Shown here: positions 24,583 to 32,711 of the stretch, one piece after another
Layout: each line of letters opens with the position of its first letter
How positions within the stretch are numbered: the first letter of the stretch is position 1
Source of the DNA: Oligoflexus tunisiensis
Lineage (GTDB): Bacteria > Bdellovibrionota_B > Oligoflexia > Oligoflexales > Oligoflexaceae
DNA length: 64,000 nucleotides
Direction: 5' to 3'
NCBI RefSeq assembly: GCF_001748245.1
Contig: NZ_BDFO01000001.1
Coordinates: 684,828-748,827, forward strand
Program-made: the position numbers and the translations under genes
Notes under the pieces: model-generated
The model's input: the letters and a program-made list of their open reading frames with translations, nothing else
Databases searched by the model: none
What the model was told of the DNA's origin: nothing

Positions 24583-24783
24583 ATGAAGAATATTCTTAAG
24601 ATAGCGTGCGCGACCTTCGGATTACTGATCGGCGCGTTGGCAATTTATGCTTTTACATCCGACCAGCCACGCTGGAATGATAAAAGCGTGCAATTGGCAC
24701 TGACAGCCCAAGTGCTGTTTTTGGGCGCTTTAGTGATTCAAGTCGGACAAAAAAAACAAGACGGGAATAAGGGTTTGACATGA
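24583..24783 (+). CDS. Small two-helix membrane protein
   Basis: 66 residues with hydrophobic segments at about 7-25 and 38-56 joined by a short polar loop (TSDQPRWNDKS), and a Lys-rich C-terminus. The start follows AAGGAACAGCAGA. It overlaps the next gene by 4 nt (ATGA), so the two are co-translated. The layout recalls a holin-like or pore-type protein, but there is no specific match. Confidence 0.6.
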   Translation: MKNILKIACATFGLLIGALAIYAFTSDQPRWNDKSVQLALTAQVLFLGALVIQVGQKKQDGNKGLT

Positions 24784-25508
24784 AATATTTCCTAACTATA
24801 TTTTTGATGCTTTTCGCTGCGAAAAGCTTCGCTGGTACATACCAAGAAATCTGCTACAGTGACTCCGATTTCTGCGCGAAAATTGTTGACCACAACGGGT
24901 TTCTTGCTCAAATCGTTGTGACAAAAGACGATTATGACACGCTTGATCCGGCACTGGTACGGGAATTTCAATCGGCAGGTGTCATATTTCAAGCTGTGAC
25001 CAATGAACGCTACAACGCCCTGCCCGCGCCCACTATTCATCGCGAAAGCGCCTCAGCCGACGCCGATTTAATCGACGGCATGTCTGACGAAGAATTTGAT
25101 GTAACGATGAATACCTTGTCTTGCCTTGGCGCTGCTTTTGGTTGTGCCAGCGGAATCGCGGGGTCTATTTCAACAGGCGGCGCTGCTTTATTTTTCGCAG
25201 GATTGTCTTGCGGATTAGCGCCCACTTCTTGTCTGCAAGCCCGCAGGTCTTACATAAAATGGAAGCGCTGGCAAGAAAAGAAGCAAAAAGAAAGTAGAGA
25301 AAAACAAGGCACAAGCGAAGGTGGTGGCGCTACTGGTGGTGGCGGCGGTAGTGGTGGTGCAAGCACTGGCGGCGGACAAGGCGGGTGGTATGGGCCGGGC
25401 GGGTCTGTTCCCAGCGGCGGGGGGACCGTTACTGTTAGCGAAGCGCCCCCGGGACCAATGCCGGGTAGCGGCGGAACCAGCATCGGAAGAAGACCGATTC
25501 TGCACTAA
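24780..25508 (+). CDS. Secreted hypothetical protein with Gly-rich tail
   Basis: 242 residues. A cleavable signal peptide (FLTIFLMLFAAKSFAG) precedes a globular domain with paired cysteines (EICYSDSDFCAKIV). A small-residue hydrophobic stretch at about 115-150 has four cysteines (LSCLGAAFGCASGIAG, CGLAPTSC) and is followed by a basic Lys/Arg segment. Residues about 178-230 are a Gly/Ser/Pro-rich tail. The hydrophobic Gly-rich patch resembles class II bacteriocin or lysis peptides, a weak analogy. It is coupled to the preceding membrane protein and ends at a strong terminator. Confidence 0.6.
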   Translation: MKYFLTIFLMLFAAKSFAGTYQEICYSDSDFCAKIVDHNGFLAQIVVTKDDYDTLDPALVREFQSAGVIFQAVTNERYNALPAPTIHRESASADADLIDGMSDEEFDVTMNTLSCLGAAFGCASGIAGSISTGGAALFFAGLSCGLAPTSCLQARRSYIKWKRWQEKKQKESREKQGTSEGGGATGGGGGSGGASTGGGQGGWYGPGGSVPSGGGTVTVSEAPPGPMPGSGGTSIGRRPILH

Positions 25509-25511
25509 AAG

Positions 25512-25545
25512 AAAAACCCCAGACTAAATCTGGGGTTTTTTATTT
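25512..25545 (+). terminator. Rho-independent terminator
   Basis: AACCCCAGA-ctaaa-TCTGGGGTT followed by TTTTTATTT directly after the Gly-rich protein gene. It is one of the clearest terminators in the window. Confidence 0.9.
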
Positions 25546-25597
25546 GCAGTAGTTAAGAATAGCGTTTACACACGGCAAATACTGCCCAGGTGAGGAG

Positions 25598-26745
25598 GTC
25601 AGGTTCCCTTCGGTAAAATGGAAGTTACCACACTAAACATTTTATCCAGTAAGGTGAACCATGACCAAAGATCAGTATATCATTAACAGAAAATTGAATA
25701 TCGTTGAACTCGGGAAAGTTTTGGGAAACGTTAGCGAGGCTTGCAGGAAGTTGGGCGTTTCCAGGCAGCATTACTACGACATCAAGCAGACATTGCAGGA
25801 AGAGGGTGTCGAAGGCTTGCTGCGAAGGCAAAGACGAAACCAAAGATTGCAAATAGGGTCGCAACCGAGGTAGAAGAACGCATTCTCGCTTACAGTCTCG
25901 AGTATCCAACGCATGGACAGGCCAGGGTGGAGAACGAGCTAAAGAAGGAAGGCGTTCTCGTGAGCTCCGGTGGCATAAGGGGTGTATGGCTCCGGCATGG
26001 CATTGAGAAAAAGCACTTGAGGCTTAAGCGCCTGGAAAAATGGGCAGCTGAGACCCAGGGCATTCTCACTGAAGAGCAGCTTAAAGCCCTGGAATCGGCC
26101 AGGGAAGAACGCCAGGCCCATGGGGAGATTGAAACCTACCATCCAGGTTTTCTCTTTGGCCAGGACACGCTTTACGTCGGCTACATCAAAGACGTTGGCA
26201 AGATCTACCAGCAGACCGGGATCGATACGTTTTCAAACGTCGGATTTGCCAAGCTTTATAGCGACAAGACCGCGCTTACGTCGGCAGACTTCCTCAATGA
26301 CAAGGTGCTTCCATTCTATGATGAGCATGGCGTACAGCTCATGCGGACACTCACAGATCGAGGCACCGAGTACTGCGGCACGCCGGAAAACCATCCGTAC
26401 CAGCCCTTTTTACACCTTGCTGACATTGAGCACACTCGGACCAAAGCACGGCATCCACAAACCAACGGCATCACTGAGAAGCTCAATCAGACCATCCAGG
26501 ACGAGTTCTATTCAGTGGCGTTCAGGAAGAAGCTCTATGCCTCAATGGATGAGCTTCAACGCGACCTCGACCAGTATATGAACCACTATAATAACGAGCG
26601 CACGAACCAAGGCAAACACTGTCAGGGCCGCACTCCTATGGAGACATTCGTTGACGGGTTAACACTCTATCACCATTACGTTCGGGAAGGAGGAAATGCA
26701 GTCAAGATGTTGAACTAGGAAAGCGATGCCGAGGGGAATCTGTCA
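25598..26745 (+). mobile_element. IS481-like insertion sequence
   Basis: Imperfect terminal inverted repeats are visible: TCAGGTTCCCTTCGG at the left, and the complement of CCGAGGGGAATCTGTCA at 26729-26745 on the right, agreeing at about 11 of 15 positions. The interval contains a single transposase gene broken by one frameshift. The element sits between the small-gene cassette and the STAND gene. Exact ends and target duplication are not resolved. Confidence 0.65.
25661..26718 (+). pseudogene. IS481-type transposase with a frameshift
   Basis: The N-terminal frame (25661-25873) has an HTH: LGNVSEACRKLGVSRQHYYD, QEEGVEGLL. The second frame covers the rest: KPKIANRVATEVEERILAYS, PTHGQARVENELKKEGV, then an rve integrase core with IDTFSNVGFAKLYSD (Asp), LTDRGTEYCG (second Asp) and NGITEKLNQTIQDEF (Glu). 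All DDE residues are present. IS481 transposases are normally one frame of about 340 residues, so the shift near 25830 probably inactivates it. Confidence 0.8.
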
Positions 26746-26887
26746 ACGCAATTCCATACTAATGCATTTAAAGACCTTAGTTCAACCAAGCGTTTGGCTT
26801 ACTTCGATTACACCTGATATTTATGGATAATTTGCTGTAGCTCTTACTGGTTGAATCTTCAAATTTTATGTCCAACAAGACCTTTTA

Positions 26888-29800
26888 TCAATCTGATGAC
26901 CAGTCGATATATTGAACTTTTCGTCCTACCTCTTGTAAGTTTGTATCATCCAGAATAAAAGCCGTACTGACTTCGAGTCTTCCAGGTGACCGCTCTGACA
27001 AATGGCCAATTAGGTTTTTCTCGCTAAAAACTACCCAGAAAATATCGAGCTGTCGCTCACGTAAAAAGCTTATCAGCAAATCTTTGCGAAATAGGAGTCC
27101 GTAGGGTGTAACAGGATCAGCAATATTTATCGCAAGAAGATCTCCATTTTTTTTGGATACATAGCCTCCATCAAAATGGCCAAGTCCAATCTGCATTTCT
27201 TTAGCGAGAAAGTATGACGGTGCGTTTAGGGTAAAGGATTCGCTGATTGAGCAATCGAAGTTGCCTCTTTCATACAAATAACTCTCATTTGGAAGTATCA
27301 CCTTGAATGGTAAATTGCGATGATCATTTTCCCAAAAGCCGTTTGCAAAGTCCTCCATGCGATATCTTTCCTGGTAGAGTTCTGCGAAATGAGGATTGGT
27401 TCGATTGCCACTTTCAGGCATCCATCGACCAATAAAGTTGCTGTCTTTTAAAAACTTGATTACTTTTGGACGATCCTTTCGGGAAAAAATGAAAGATTGA
27501 ATTAGGTAGAATTGATCTCGCCTTAAAGAATCATCCCGGTCAGCATCAGCTGGATCTTCTTGACGAAATGTATAGCCCCCATTGAGTATAGTCCAAACTT
27601 TGTCTTGCGAGTCATGGTGTTCAATTAAATCAGGACCACTAAATAAATCGTCGATCTGCTTAAGCCAGTCCGCATTTGATTTTTCCTCATCCCATTTTAG
27701 GTTAGGATAACTTAGATTAAGGTCGCGTTCCCATTTTCGTAAATCTTTCTCGGAGCGCAGAGTAAGCGTCGGATCAATTTGATCAACGTAACCAACATCA
27801 TCAAGTAACGGGTCTTCTAAAATTTCTTGCCCGTATCGATTATATACGCATTGGTCAATTAGTAACCCAAGTACATTGAAGTAACTTATCCATTGATATT
27901 TCTTTCCAATTCTCTCGGGTTTATCTGCTCTTCTTCCAGAGTCTCTCTCTAAATATCGATCAAACATTCCGTGCAGTTGTGGATCGTAACCGAGGCGATA
28001 CACTCCTTCCAATACCATGTTCTGTACAGTCTCGACCGACACAAAGCCCTCTGTACTATTCTGTGGTTTACGTATCCTCTTTAACAGGTTCGTCAATTCT
28101 TTTTTATTCTTCTCATCTAGAGAGGCAATCAGATTTTTTTTGATATTGGCAATGATAATGTTAATTGCTCTTGTCTTTGAAGCTTGGTCAAAACCCAAAA
28201 GGCCAGAGCGTGTGGCCCGAACAATTAAATCAAACATTTCTCTTCGCTGTTTTCCTTTGAGTTTCATCTTGAAAGCGGATATTGCAGTTTCCAGCGGGAC
28301 ATACGTTCGGAGCCGCCAGCGAGGACTATGATCCGATCCCAAGACATATCGAGAAAAGTCTCCAAAGCCCATTACAGACGAAAAAATTGTGGAAGCTCCC
28401 CACCTAGGATCACCTGTGTCAAATCCGATTTGAAGGTCAAACTTCTTTTCCAATGTTTTTTTCGATACAGTCTTTTTCGGCCAGTTAGAGCCGAATGGTG
28501 GCTTCATCAGATCAAGGTTAACATTAGATATGCATCCTTCTAGCATACATAGAGGGACTATTTCACGTGCGTAATGGCGAATGACGAAATTTCTTGGGAC
28601 TTTTTTTGCTAAGAAAATCTTCTCATAAACATGCGTTCCTAAGCTCTTAAAGTCTATTGGATTTGTTGAACGGGCTAAGGCTCCATATGAGGAGACAAAA
28701 AGACGCTCGATAATATATTCGTCGTCAATCTCCTGAAATCTCTCAATAAATTCTACTGCAAATGCAGGCTTCGTGATGAAAATTAAAACTAATGCTTTGG
28801 TGCTGTGGTCGCGAATAAATCTGTTTGAAGACGCGCAGAACCAAACTAACGTCAAACCCAATAGATAGAGGGATTCTTCTGAAACAATTTGCAGATCAAT
28901 GTTCCACGCCCACTCTACGACCCGTGAAATTACTCCCTCTTCGTCGTAATTGTTATGAAGGAATGGCAACCACAGAGAATCTCTGTTGTTTAATCTAATT
29001 TTTCGAAGATGCGAGTCTAGAAATTCAGCTGATAGATGGTGTCCGGGTGTCGTACACAGGGCAAGCACAGCTTTTAGGAAAGAATAGTAACGTTTTTTCG
29101 TGACAAGGGTTCGCCTAAGAAATTTTGAGAAGTCAGGCTTGTCAGGAAATGCCGAAGGATTCCTCCAAATCAAGCTATCTAGATATGCTTCAAACAGAAA
29201 TTCATCATCCGCCATCCCTTTGGCCAGAGTTATTAGCTCATGGCGGCCCTTCGTCCATTCTGGAATTAATGTAGCCAGTGCCTCTATTAGATTTCTATTT
29301 TGATAAGCCCTGGAGAAAATATCTGCGATTAGACGAGATTTTTTAAAATTACGTCCTATGTTTTCCTTGGAGAATTTTTCAATCTTCATTACCTCTCTGG
29401 CAATGAATATATCGGAAAATTTCTGAAAGCCAAACCGAATCCCTTCTTCTTGTGCTTTTGATTTTGTATTGTAATATATATCTTTAGAGAATAAACCCTC
29501 CTCCAGCATATGGTAGCCGATATCTCCTTTGATGCCATAAGTAGCCTTTTCCTCGTCGACGATAGTTTCAAATTCTTTAACTGAGATCCACTCTTGTCCT
29601 GCCTTAGCCATGTTTAGCGCGATTTCCTTCGCTATCTGATGGCAAGGTTTTTTTGATGGGGGGTATCCAATTTTTTTTCCAATCAATAAATCGATTTTTT
29701 TAAAATATTCTTCATGAATAAACTTTATTCCATTATGTCCGCGGCTAGTCGTTTTTATGGTTTCGCCACTAAGAGATTCGCAATATGTTCTTAAAAAAAG

Positions 29801-30871
29801 TGGATTGCTAAATTCACCAATTAAAGGTATTTCGTGGCTTACGATGGAGTAGTGTTGAAAAAATCGCTTTGTCGCTTGGAATATATTTTGTTCGAAACCT
29901 CTATGCTCGACGAAAATCCATTCATTTTGTGGTTTGAAAAAATTCGTATAACTACTTCGACAGCTGATTACTAAAGACAAGTGCCTGTTTTCAAGAGTCA
30001 TTTCTAAAAGGACTGGAATCTTCTCTGGCCAATAACTCAGGCCTATGCCTTCGTTGATTGCATCAATAACTATTAGAACTTTAGACTTATAGTGATCTGA
30101 GAGGTGTTTCGTGGCCGAAATAAAATCATCCTGTGACCTTTGGCTCTCAGGAAGTCCTATGCTTTTTCCAAGGGACCACCAAATTTCTTTGTCTGCGATT
30201 TGTTGTCCAAGCAGAAAAATCGAGGGTTGGGAATCTGACAATCTTTGTTTGACGATATCGCAGAGCAAATGAGTTTTCCCGCTACCGGCTACACCACTGA
30301 TCCAAAGCGTAGGTTTTTTGTATAGCTCAAAAGCATGTCCCGCAGTGATCAGATAAAATTCATGTGCCTTTGCGGAAAATCGCCTGAAATAGTACCGGTA
30401 TTCTTCATCTCTGCTTTTAAATCCAGAGTACTTCCTGTCCTTGTCATCATCCGGCGATTTATATTCGTAAAGTAACCTTTCCAATTTTTCTGCAATTTCG
30501 GATAGCTCTTTGCACTCTTGGTTAAGGGAGACGCCGTGTGCATCATAGTCAAAGCTAAAATCTAGCTCTTCGCTATGCTTAAGAACTATTTCGACGGATG
30601 CGCGTAATTTTGCAAAAGTCTCAGAAAGTTCATGGTTGGGCGTGTAGAAAGAGTGATCATCAACTGCTTTAAAGGCTCTGCGTGTTTCACCTTTGATCTT
30701 TTGCAGTAGTTCTTTAAACTGCTTGGTCCGGCACAAACCATCGAAGTATTTTGATATTTGGAGTTCGACATGGGTAGCTTCACAGTATCTTGGCCCAACG
30801 TCTTTGATAGCTTTTTCTGCGAGCTGATTAAGTCGTTTCATTGTATCAAGAGGAGCTTCGAAGCGGGTCAT
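26888..30871 (-). CDS. Large STAND/NACHT-type ATPase, Avs-like defence candidate
   Basis: 1327 residues. An N-terminal helical domain of about 180 residues (GPRYCEATHVELQISKYFDG) precedes a STAND ATPase. Its Walker A is GVAGSGKT (193-200), its Walker B is VLIVIDAINEG (265-275) in the form usual for NACHT, and a sensor-1-like LVISCRSSY lies at 300-308. The remaining 900 residues are largely helical with no repeat family I can name, and would be the sensor part. Size, architecture and island setting match antiviral Avs/bNACHT proteins, where the C-terminus recognises a phage protein and the N-terminus is the effector. No nuclease, protease, TIR or SIR2 motif is visible. The gene is clearly AT-richer than the chromosome and stands alone between two IS elements. 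Confidence 0.7.
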   Translation of the reverse strand: MTRFEAPLDTMKRLNQLAEKAIKDVGPRYCEATHVELQISKYFDGLCRTKQFKELLQKIKGETRRAFKAVDDHSFYTPNHELSETFAKLRASVEIVLKHSEELDFSFDYDAHGVSLNQECKELSEIAEKLERLLYEYKSPDDDKDRKYSGFKSRDEEYRYYFRRFSAKAHEFYLITAGHAFELYKKPTLWISGVAGSGKTHLLCDIVKQRLSDSQPSIFLLGQQIADKEIWWSLGKSIGLPESQRSQDDFISATKHLSDHYKSKVLIVIDAINEGIGLSYWPEKIPVLLEMTLENRHLSLVISCRSSYTNFFKPQNEWIFVEHRGFEQNIFQATKRFFQHYSIVSHEIPLIGEFSNPLFLRTYCESLSGETIKTTSRGHNGIKFIHEEYFKKIDLLIGKKIGYPPSKKPCHQIAKEIALNMAKAGQEWISVKEFETIVDEEKATYGIKGDIGYHMLEEGLFSKDIYYNTKSKAQEEGIRFGFQKFSDIFIAREVMKIEKFSKENIGRNFKKSRLIADIFSRAYQNRNLIEALATLIPEWTKGRHELITLAKGMADDEFLFEAYLDSLIWRNPSAFPDKPDFSKFLRRTLVTKKRYYSFLKAVLALCTTPGHHLSAEFLDSHLRKIRLNNRDSLWLPFLHNNYDEEGVISRVVEWAWNIDLQIVSEESLYLLGLTLVWFCASSNRFIRDHSTKALVLIFITKPAFAVEFIERFQEIDDEYIIERLFVSSYGALARSTNPIDFKSLGTHVYEKIFLAKKVPRNFVIRHYAREIVPLCMLEGCISNVNLDLMKPPFGSNWPKKTVSKKTLEKKFDLQIGFDTGDPRWGASTIFSSVMGFGDFSRYVLGSDHSPRWRLRTYVPLETAISAFKMKLKGKQRREMFDLIVRATRSGLLGFDQASKTRAINIIIANIKKNLIASLDEKNKKELTNLLKRIRKPQNSTEGFVSVETVQNMVLEGVYRLGYDPQLHGMFDRYLERDSGRRADKPERIGKKYQWISYFNVLGLLIDQCVYNRYGQEILEDPLLDDVGYVDQIDPTLTLRSEKDLRKWERDLNLSYPNLKWDEEKSNADWLKQIDDLFSGPDLIEHHDSQDKVWTILNGGYTFRQEDPADADRDDSLRRDQFYLIQSFIFSRKDRPKVIKFLKDSNFIGRWMPESGNRTNPHFAELYQERYRMEDFANGFWENDHRNLPFKVILPNESYLYERGNFDCSISESFTLNAPSYFLAKEMQIGLGHFDGGYVSKKNGDLLAINIADPVTPYGLLFRKDLLISFLRERQLDIFWVVFSEKNLIGHLSERSPGRLEVSTAFILDDTNLQEVGRKVQYIDWSSD

Positions 30872-31240
30872 TGGTATTCTTCATCCTCTGAAATGGTTTG
30901 TTCAAAGGGCCGATGGCTTAGAGTGGTATCAAACGACCCTGTACTATTCAAGTATCCATCCAAGCGATCATGCTTAAGATTTTATGTGATGGCAAGACTG
31001 ATTTCGAGCAGTTGATCGCCTTTTCAAGAAGAAGAAAAATCCTAGAATATGCCGGCCACATGCGCTTTTGAGGTCAGTTGATCGCGGAGTGTGTCAATGT
31101 AAGATGTTATTTTGAAAGTTCTGCAGATCAATTTATTGAATTTTATAAGCTGATTGATCTATAGCCCATCTCTTCGATTGTAACTGCCAATAAACTATGA
31201 ATTTAAGTCTAGACTGAAGCTCCTCAGAATATCGGACACG
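30872..31240. other. Intergenic upstream of the STAND gene
   Basis: No gene seen. CAGTTGATCGC occurs at about 31015 and again at about 31075 as a short direct repeat. The STAND promoter should lie near 30880-30960 on the minus strand; GAGGATGAAG about 12 nt before the start is a weak ribosome site. Confidence 0.3.
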
Positions 31241-31283
31241 GGGAATGTATAATGGGTGGATAACCCTTACATTGAGGTGCCAA

Positions 31284-31586
31284 GTGGCTGACAAGAAAAA
31301 GCAAAAACGCTATACCAAAGAATTCAAGATTGAAGCTGTAAAGCTGGTCACGGAGAAGGGAATGAAGGCCTCCGATGTGGCAAGAGATCTGGGGATAAGC
31401 CAGCCAGCCCTGGGGTCCTGGATCAAGGACTACCAGCACAGTGGCCAGGAAGCGTTTCCGGGCAAGGGCAATCTGTCCAGTCAGGAGGACAAGATTAGAC
31501 AACTTGAGCAGCAGGTGAAGCGGCTTACAATGGAGCGCGAGATATTAAAAAAGGCAATGGCATACTTTGTGGAGATCCCGAAGTAA
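31284..31586 (+). CDS. IS3-family transposase OrfA
   Basis: 100 residues from a GTG at 31284 after GAGGTG. HTH_Tnp_1 motif: KRYTKEFKIEAVKLVTEKGM and SDVARDLGISQPALGSWIKD, followed by a leucine-zipper segment EDKIRQLEQQVKRLTMEREI and LKKAMAYF. This is a complete OrfA. The element is inactive because OrfB is cut. The left IR region should lie near 31240-31270. Confidence 0.88.
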   Translation: MADKKKQKRYTKEFKIEAVKLVTEKGMKASDVARDLGISQPALGSWIKDYQHSGQEAFPGKGNLSSQEDKIRQLEQQVKRLTMEREILKKAMAYFVEIPK

Positions 31587-31900
31587 GGTATGCCTTCATT
31601 CGCGAGCATCGGGAGCATTTCCCTATCTCAGTCATGTGCGATATTTTAGGGGTTTCGCGCAGCGGATTTCACGACTGGATGAAGCGTGGGCCCTCACCCC
31701 GAGCGATTGAACGCAGCAGGATTCAGGCTGCCATTCGACGTATATTTGAAGATAGCCGCAGAAACTACGGAAGTCCCAGAATCCATAAGGAGCTTCTGAA
31801 GCAGGGATTTCAGTGCAGTGAAACGCGGGTGGAACGACTGATGAGGGAAATGGGGATTCGTGCCAAAACAAAGCGCAAATTCAGACGAAAGCCCTATTGC
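31583..31900 (+). pseudogene. IS3-family OrfB, 3'-truncated
   Basis: In the frame shifted relative to OrfA: RYAFIREHREHFPISVMCDI, SRSGFHDWMKRGPSP, NYGSPRIHKELLKQGFQCSE, VERLMREMGIRAKTKRKFR. Similarity ends near 31900, before the rve catalytic core, so all DDE residues are lost. The OrfA/OrfB overlap suggests normal programmed frameshifting in the ancestor. Confidence 0.82.
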
Positions 31901-32138
31901 AATAGAATTCTATTTTCGGCCCAAAGCAATTTTGTCATTTGGGATTACTACAAACCTGCTTGGCATGAGTCCTCTTGGGTTCACTTCCAGACCTTTAAAA
32001 TTCCAAATGGACCGCTATCTGTCGTGGCTCGCAATTAGAATCAAATTGTTAGTAAATCCGCCGGATCGTTTTGCTGAGACAAATTTTGAAGGACAATCTA
32101 AGATTTTGCTTAAGCCCCTACCAGAGGAACTCAAGTGA
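31896..32138 (+). pseudogene. C-terminal fragment of an unknown gene
   Basis: Directly abutting the OrfB break, an open frame reads IEFYFRPKAILSFGITTNLL, RPLKFQMDRYLSWLAIRIK and ends EGQSKILLKPLPEELK-stop. Its smooth amphipathic composition suggests a real protein C-terminus without its start. Not recognised. The IS3 element appears to have been deleted into this gene. Confidence 0.3.
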
Positions 32139-32349
32139 CTATGGTTCGGGCACGTGTCCATACTGATTGTGAAATTGGATTTATGTTAATGAGTGGTGGG
32201 AAGTAAAAGGTATCGAACTGATTTCTTGACGTGAAGTCTACTGTTGGTTAATAGCCGTTTTCTGGTTAAGCAAGTTGGGAGGATGAGCTGACGATTCAGG
32301 CAGAAGTGCGAGATTTAGCAGAAATTGCTTTGACTATAGACTGTATTTC

Positions 32350-32401
32350 CAGCCCGCGAACGCGGGCTCAAAACAAGTCCATGTGACCGCGCAGCGGGCA
32401 C
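32350..32401. repeat. 52-nt double-hairpin repeat, copy 3
   Basis: CAGCCCGCGAACGCGGGCTC and onward, with a perfect 7-bp first hairpin and an imperfect CCGC-gca-GCGG second stem. It lies 38 nt from the tRNA-Ala terminator and is probably the ancestral copy, because it belongs to the intact tRNA locus. Confidence 0.8.
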
Positions 32402-32439
32402 GTATCTATCCTGGGATTTACTTAACGGAAACGAAAAAA

Positions 32440-32470
32440 CCCGCTGCTGGAATCCCAAGCAGCGGGTTTT
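32440..32470 (-). terminator. tRNA-Ala terminator
   Basis: On the minus strand, CCCGCTGCT-N9-AGCAGCGGG is followed by a T-run, 7 nt after the CCA end of tRNA-Ala. A T-run also lies on the other side, so it may act in both directions. Confidence 0.85.
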
Positions 32471-32473
32471 TCA

Positions 32474-32549
32474 TGGTGGAGGTAAACGGGATCGAACCGA
32501 TGACCTTCGCAATGCCATTGCGACGCTCTACCAACTGAGCTATACCCCC
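32474..32549 (-). tRNA. tRNA-Ala(GGC)
   Basis: 76 nt including encoded CCA. Acceptor GGGGGTA pairs with TACCTCC, the D-arm is GCTC-AGTTGGTA-GAGC, and the anticodon arm TCGCA-ATGGCAT-TGCGA carries GGC. The T-arm has loop TTCGATC. Its stem shows one T-T mismatch, but the remaining structure is complete. It is the attachment locus for the island to its left, and 3' fragments are duplicated at 14751 and 18754. Confidence 0.93.
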
Positions 32550-32711
32550 GATCTCTTTGCAGAAGATCGCCTCGCAATGCTGCGAGGTAGACACGGTTTA
32601 TGCTTGAACCCGATTTCGTTGTCAACGATTTTTCTCTCTGCTTGCCAGGCGCCGGTTGCTCTTTTACGATGATCCCTCTTGTAGAGGCTCTGCGGAAGGA
32701 GAATCAGCCCC

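Noticed and set aside
19000..32000. CRISPR array
   Set aside because: No regularly spaced repeat series is present; the repeated elements are isolated copies hundreds to thousands of bases apart.
18815..32439. Integrase gene expected for a tRNA island
   Set aside because: I looked for a tyrosine or serine recombinase among all frames and saw none, so the island is reported without one.
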